This document shows positions 61,814 to 64,000 of a stretch of 64,000 nucleotides of DNA, one piece after another (the stretch's first letter is position 1; every line of letters starts with the position of its first letter). The notes under the pieces were generated by a model, which had not been told where the DNA came from, searched no databases, and saw nothing but the letters and a program-made list of their open reading frames with translations. A program made the position numbers and the translations under genes. The stretch is from CAZUXE01 sp964624585 (GTDB lineage: Bacteria > Hydrothermota > Tepidihabitantia > B3-TA06): positions 69,262 to 133,261 of the forward strand of contig CAZUXE010000001.1 of NCBI GenBank assembly GCA_964624585.1, given 5' to 3'.

Positions 61814-62341
61814 TCAAAACTCAATTCCCTTTCTTGCGCCAAGTCCTTGTTGATAATAATGTTTAACTTCCTTCATTTCAGTAATAAGGTCAGCCGCTCG
61901 GGTTAGTTCCTGAGGAGCGTTTCTACCTGTACATACCACTTCCAAACCGTGAGGTCTGTTGATAATTCTGGCAAGTACATCAGCGATATCCAGCAATCCC
62001 AATGCTACGGTTACATTGAGTTCATCAAGAATCAAGATATTTACCTCTTCCTTTCCTGTAAGATAGCTTAAGGCCGCCCGCCAGGCTTGCAGAGCCGCTT
62101 CTTTATGAGCGCTATTACAACCATCATCGCTAACCCAACCATCTGCGCCAAAGCGCAGGCAAACTACTCCAAGTTTTTGCAGACAAGAAACCTCGCCCGA
62201 CTCCTCCGGTTTTGCGAATTGGATGAACGCGACCCGTAGTCCCTGTCCCGCAGCCCTCACAGCCAAGCCGACTGCCGCCGTGGTCTTACCCTTACCCGGG
62301 CCGGTGTAGACCTGAAGCAGTCCCAGCGCATTTTTATTCAT
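61814..62341 (-). CDS. cobO: cob(I)yrinic acid a,c-diamide adenosyltransferase
   Basis: 175 residues from ATG 62341 with the CobO/BtuR pattern: Walker A GPGKGKTTAAVG near residue 12, FIQFAK, ILILDELNVTVALGL and VCTGRNAP. It transfers adenosyl to cobalt in corrinoid synthesis or salvage (also called btuR or cobA). The frame opens at TTG 62374, but that TTG is the -35 box of the promoter; ATG 62341, 5 nt after the -10 box, is the likely leaderless start. No other cobalamin gene or riboswitch is nearby. Confidence 0.93.
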   Translation of the reverse strand: MNKNALGLLQVYTGPGKGKTTAAVGLAVRAAGQGLRVAFIQFAKPEESGEVSCLQKLGVVCLRFGADGWVSDDGCNSAHKEAALQAWRAALSYLTGKEEVNILILDELNVTVALGLLDIADVLARIINRPHGLEVVCTGRNAPQELTRAADLITEMKEVKHYYQQGLGARKGIEF

Positions 62342-62346
62342 GGGTA

Positions 62347-62374
62347 AGAATACAGAAGGAAGATGGAGAGTCAA
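62347..62374 (-). promoter_or_regulatory. promoter giving leaderless cobO mRNA
   Basis: Minus strand TTGACT (62369-62374), 16-nt spacer, TATTCT (62347-62352), 5 nt to the ATG. Confidence 0.7.
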
Positions 62375-62534
62375 GGAACCCCGTCATGTTTCTATGGCCT
62401 TCGTCAAAAAATGGACTAGTCTCAAAATAAGTCAAAAGACGCGAATTCTGATTGTTGACAGAAGTTAAGCTTTTGATATACTTTGTTAATGTGGATTTAT
62501 TACTTTGTAATCTCTTCCAAAAAATCTCGCCACC

Positions 62535-62562
62535 TTGACAATGTTAACTTTTAGGTTAATAT
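62535..62562 (+). promoter_or_regulatory. promoter of the toxin-antitoxin-chaperone operon
   Basis: TTGACA (62535-62540), 16-nt spacer, TAATAT (62557-62562), 4 nt to the toxin ATG. No ribosome site for the toxin, whereas the antitoxin has AAGGAG. TTAACTTTTAGGTTAA between the boxes is an imperfect palindrome and could be the antitoxin operator. Confidence 0.7.
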
Positions 62563-62566
62563 TCTG

Positions 62567-62974
62567 ATGGTTGGTCGTTCTTTGGAAATTGTACCTCAGT
62601 ACACTGGAGGTAAGCATCAAGTTGCATTCCTTATTATAGACGGGAAAAAGTGTGAAGCCGGTGATTTCATGGAGATGCTAAAAAGAAAGTACCCAAGGGA
62701 TTATAAAGCCTTGATTGTTATCATGAAACACTTGGCAAACTATGGTGAAATTCAAAACACAGAAAAGATGAAGTCGATCGCTGGCTTTGAAGATGTTTGG
62801 GAACTGAAGACCCGAAAGGTTAAACCCTTTAGAGTATACGGTTTTTGGGAGAAAAAGTGGGGAATTTTTATTGTTACACATGGGTCAGAAAGGCATAAAA
62901 AAGCGACCAAACGTAATGCAGAATTTGAAAAAACACAGCGGTACAAGGACCGCTGGGCAAAGGAGCATCCATGA
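62567..62974 (+). CDS. higB: HigB/RelE-superfamily toxin of a TAC system
   Basis: 135 residues ending with the phage Gp49-like/HigB pattern: FEDVWELKTRKVKPFRVYGFW, then IFIVTHGSERHKKATKRNAEFEKTQRYKDRW. HigB toxins are ribosome-dependent mRNA endonucleases; basic residues and the conserved Arg/Tyr of the strand core are present. The N-terminal ~40 residues are extra. The mRNA looks leaderless, which could keep toxin translation low relative to the antitoxin, which has its own ribosome site. Stop overlaps the antitoxin start. Confidence 0.85.
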   Translation: MVGRSLEIVPQYTGGKHQVAFLIIDGKKCEAGDFMEMLKRKYPRDYKALIVIMKHLANYGEIQNTEKMKSIAGFEDVWELKTRKVKPFRVYGFWEKKWGIFIVTHGSERHKKATKRNAEFEKTQRYKDRWAKEHP

Positions 62975-63450
62975 TGAACAAGGATAAACTTCATGCGAAG
63001 CTAACCCAAAACTATCAGGAACTCCTCACTGATGTAGAGTTCCATATTGAGGATTTGAAATTTGACTTCGCGGAGGAGGTTTCCAATTATTTAGGAAAGG
63101 GCGAAGGTAAAATCACTCGCGCAGAACTTGCTCGAAGGATGGGTACCAGTGCCGCATGGATAACAAAGATGCTTCGGACCAATTGGAATATGACTATGGA
63201 AACCATGGCGAAGATTGCATTCGCGCTGGATATGAAAGTAAAGCCCATGTTTGTTCCGATCAGAACCATCGCTTCGAGAGCGGAGTGGTACGACGAACAA
63301 CGTTGGAAAGATACTCCTCAAGATTATACAGTCCAAGAACCTGAGGATATTCCTGAGGAGAAACCGTTCGAGACTGGGGTTTTCCAGCCTTTGGAAGGCG
63401 AACCAGATTTCGAAAGCATGCCTAGTTTAGAAGAGGCTTTCGCAGCATGA
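62971..63450 (+). CDS. higA: HigA-like antitoxin with long C-terminal extension
   Basis: 159 residues. A helix-turn-helix of the Xre type (ITRAELARRMGTSAAWITKML, then TMETMAKIAFALDM) occupies about 48-90. After it comes an acidic, Pro-rich tail of about 60 residues (RAEWYDEQRWKD... to EEAFAA) absent from ordinary HigA. In toxin-antitoxin-chaperone systems such a tail is the chaperone-addiction region that a SecB-like protein binds. AAGGAG lies 5 nt before the first of two ATGs. Overlaps both neighbours by 4 nt. Confidence 0.87.
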   Translation: MMNKDKLHAKLTQNYQELLTDVEFHIEDLKFDFAEEVSNYLGKGEGKITRAELARRMGTSAAWITKMLRTNWNMTMETMAKIAFALDMKVKPMFVPIRTIASRAEWYDEQRWKDTPQDYTVQEPEDIPEEKPFETGVFQPLEGEPDFESMPSLEEAFAA

Positions 63451-63938
63451 AACGTTCCCCTTTACAGATAGAGAATTATTTCTTAAGGGAGCTTTCCTTC
63501 AAGATTAATGAGGATTATAATGAGAATGAACCTATGGGTGATTTCCCCAAGGGGTTTCAACACATGACAGATTTCTTTTGTTACGATGAAAGTTCTCATA
63601 AGTGGCAGTGCATCCTTGGGCTTCGTTATAGTCCGAGGGAGGGCGATAACAATCCTTATTCCTTCTCGATTGTTCTGGTAGGTTACTTTACAGTAGATGC
63701 AAATGTTCCTGATCGAGAAGTCGAAGAAAAGTTAATCCATGCTAATGCACCGGCAGTTCTTTATACAATTGCCAGAGAGATGCTTTCTTCCACATCCGCC
63801 CGTGCACGTTGGGGACGTATAAATCTACCTACGGTTTATTTCCCAGCTGTTACATCTAAGAACGACAAAGAACGTATCAAAAAAGTTTTGTCTAAGCAGT
63901 CAACTTCTACTAAAAAAAAGAAAAACATCAAGAAATAG
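63447..63938 (+). CDS. SecB-like chaperone of a toxin-antitoxin-chaperone system
   Basis: 163 residues with the SecB fold order: an N-terminal strand (LQIENYFLRELSFKIN), central strands (WQCILGLRYSP, YSFSIVLVGYFTV), then helix ANAPAVLYTIAREML, a short second helix and the closing LPTVYFPAV. The tail is a Lys-rich KKKKNIKK. Dedicated SecB-like proteins encoded after HigB-HigA protect the antitoxin from aggregation and proteolysis. ATGA overlap with the antitoxin shows tight coupling. Homology is by pattern, not by search. Confidence 0.82.
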   Translation: MKRSPLQIENYFLRELSFKINEDYNENEPMGDFPKGFQHMTDFFCYDESSHKWQCILGLRYSPREGDNNPYSFSIVLVGYFTVDANVPDREVEEKLIHANAPAVLYTIAREMLSSTSARARWGRINLPTVYFPAVTSKNDKERIKKVLSKQSTSTKKKKNIKK

Positions 63939-63949
63939 ACGTATCTTGC

Positions 63950-63977
63950 TTGACAAAAGCGTAATCTATCCTATTAT
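63950..63977 (+). promoter_or_regulatory. promoter of a gene beyond the window
   Basis: TTGACA (63950-63955), 16-nt spacer, TATTAT (63972-63977), followed by AGGAG at 63991-63995. The gene itself lies past base 64000. Confidence 0.6.
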
Positions 63978-64000
63978 CATCGCAAGCATTAGGAGTGGAG

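Noticed and set aside
62342..62374. cobO start at TTG 62374
   Set aside because: That TTG is the first half of the TTGACT -35 box; family members start close to ATG 62341.
61738..62566. cobalamin riboswitch near cobO
   Set aside because: No B12-box-like sequence is visible, and cobO appears leaderless.

Overview
The window is a moderately AT-rich stretch of a Gram-negative bacterial chromosome, apparently from a draft or metagenome assembly because it contains one scaffold gap (100 N at 49395-49494). The envelope genes point to the FCB group (Bacteroidetes/Chlorobi/Fibrobacteres relatives) or an allied uncultured phylum. They include a TonB-dependent receptor with a CarboxypepD_reg domain, two secreted proteins with FlgD-like/type-A C-terminal sorting domains, a PorV/PorQ-like barrel and a DUF5683 protein. 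A His-type (sulfide-dependent) Thi4 and a CoA-disulfide-reductase-like flavoenzyme suit an anaerobic or sulfidic life style. No 16S rRNA is present, so the phylum is an inference.

Layout. 1-3.5 kb: end of alaS, DUF3108 protein, scpB, DUF4416 protein and a QueD/PTPS-like protein. 3.6-13.2 kb: a long minus-strand envelope operon under one promoter, in transcription order DUF1175 (YfaT-like), alpha-2-macroglobulin with an intact CxEQ thioester, penicillin-binding transpeptidase, SpoIID/LytB protein, MA-type metallopeptidase and an anchored unknown. 13.4-24.5 kb: mixed single genes (Thi4, MBL hydrolase, soluble histidine kinase, DUF2007, LexA, small membrane proteins, lipoproteins, a tRNA-Pro and a coiled-coil protein). 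24.7-29.1 kb: MacAB-TolC-type efflux operon whose tolC seems to begin with ATT. 29.4-37.4 kb: TonB receptor, large sorted protein and PorV-like barrel in one operon with a long leader. 38.5-42.1 kb: TPR protein, Xaa-Pro peptidase, accB and accC. 42.2-49.1 kb: Mrr endonuclease, Cys-rich secreted protein, DUF5683, lipid kinase, OmpA-like protein and valS. 49.5-55.3 kb: hybrid kinase, CheY-like regulator, a regulator-PATAN-GTPase-like fusion and an EF-G paralogue. 55.3-60.3 kb: trmO, a flavoprotein disulfide reductase and a His/aromatic ammonia-lyase with ACG in place of ASG, set among structured intergenic repeats. 60.5-64 kb: two unknowns, cobO/btuR, and a HigB-HigA-SecB-like toxin-antitoxin-chaperone operon.

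Three things stand out. First, the sequence predicts leaderless or nearly leaderless transcription for at least eight genes: a strong TTGACA/TATAAT-type promoter ends 4-9 nt before the start codon and no Shine-Dalgarno is present. Internal operon genes and genes with leaders carry good AAGGAGG sites, so two initiation modes seem to coexist. Second, the right end holds a compact toxin-antitoxin-chaperone (TAC) module with the same gene order as the known HigB-HigA-SecB type. Third, a family of two-hairpin intergenic repeats shows compensatory base changes between copies and flanks the assembly gap.

All family calls are by motif recognition in the translated sequence; no database search was run.
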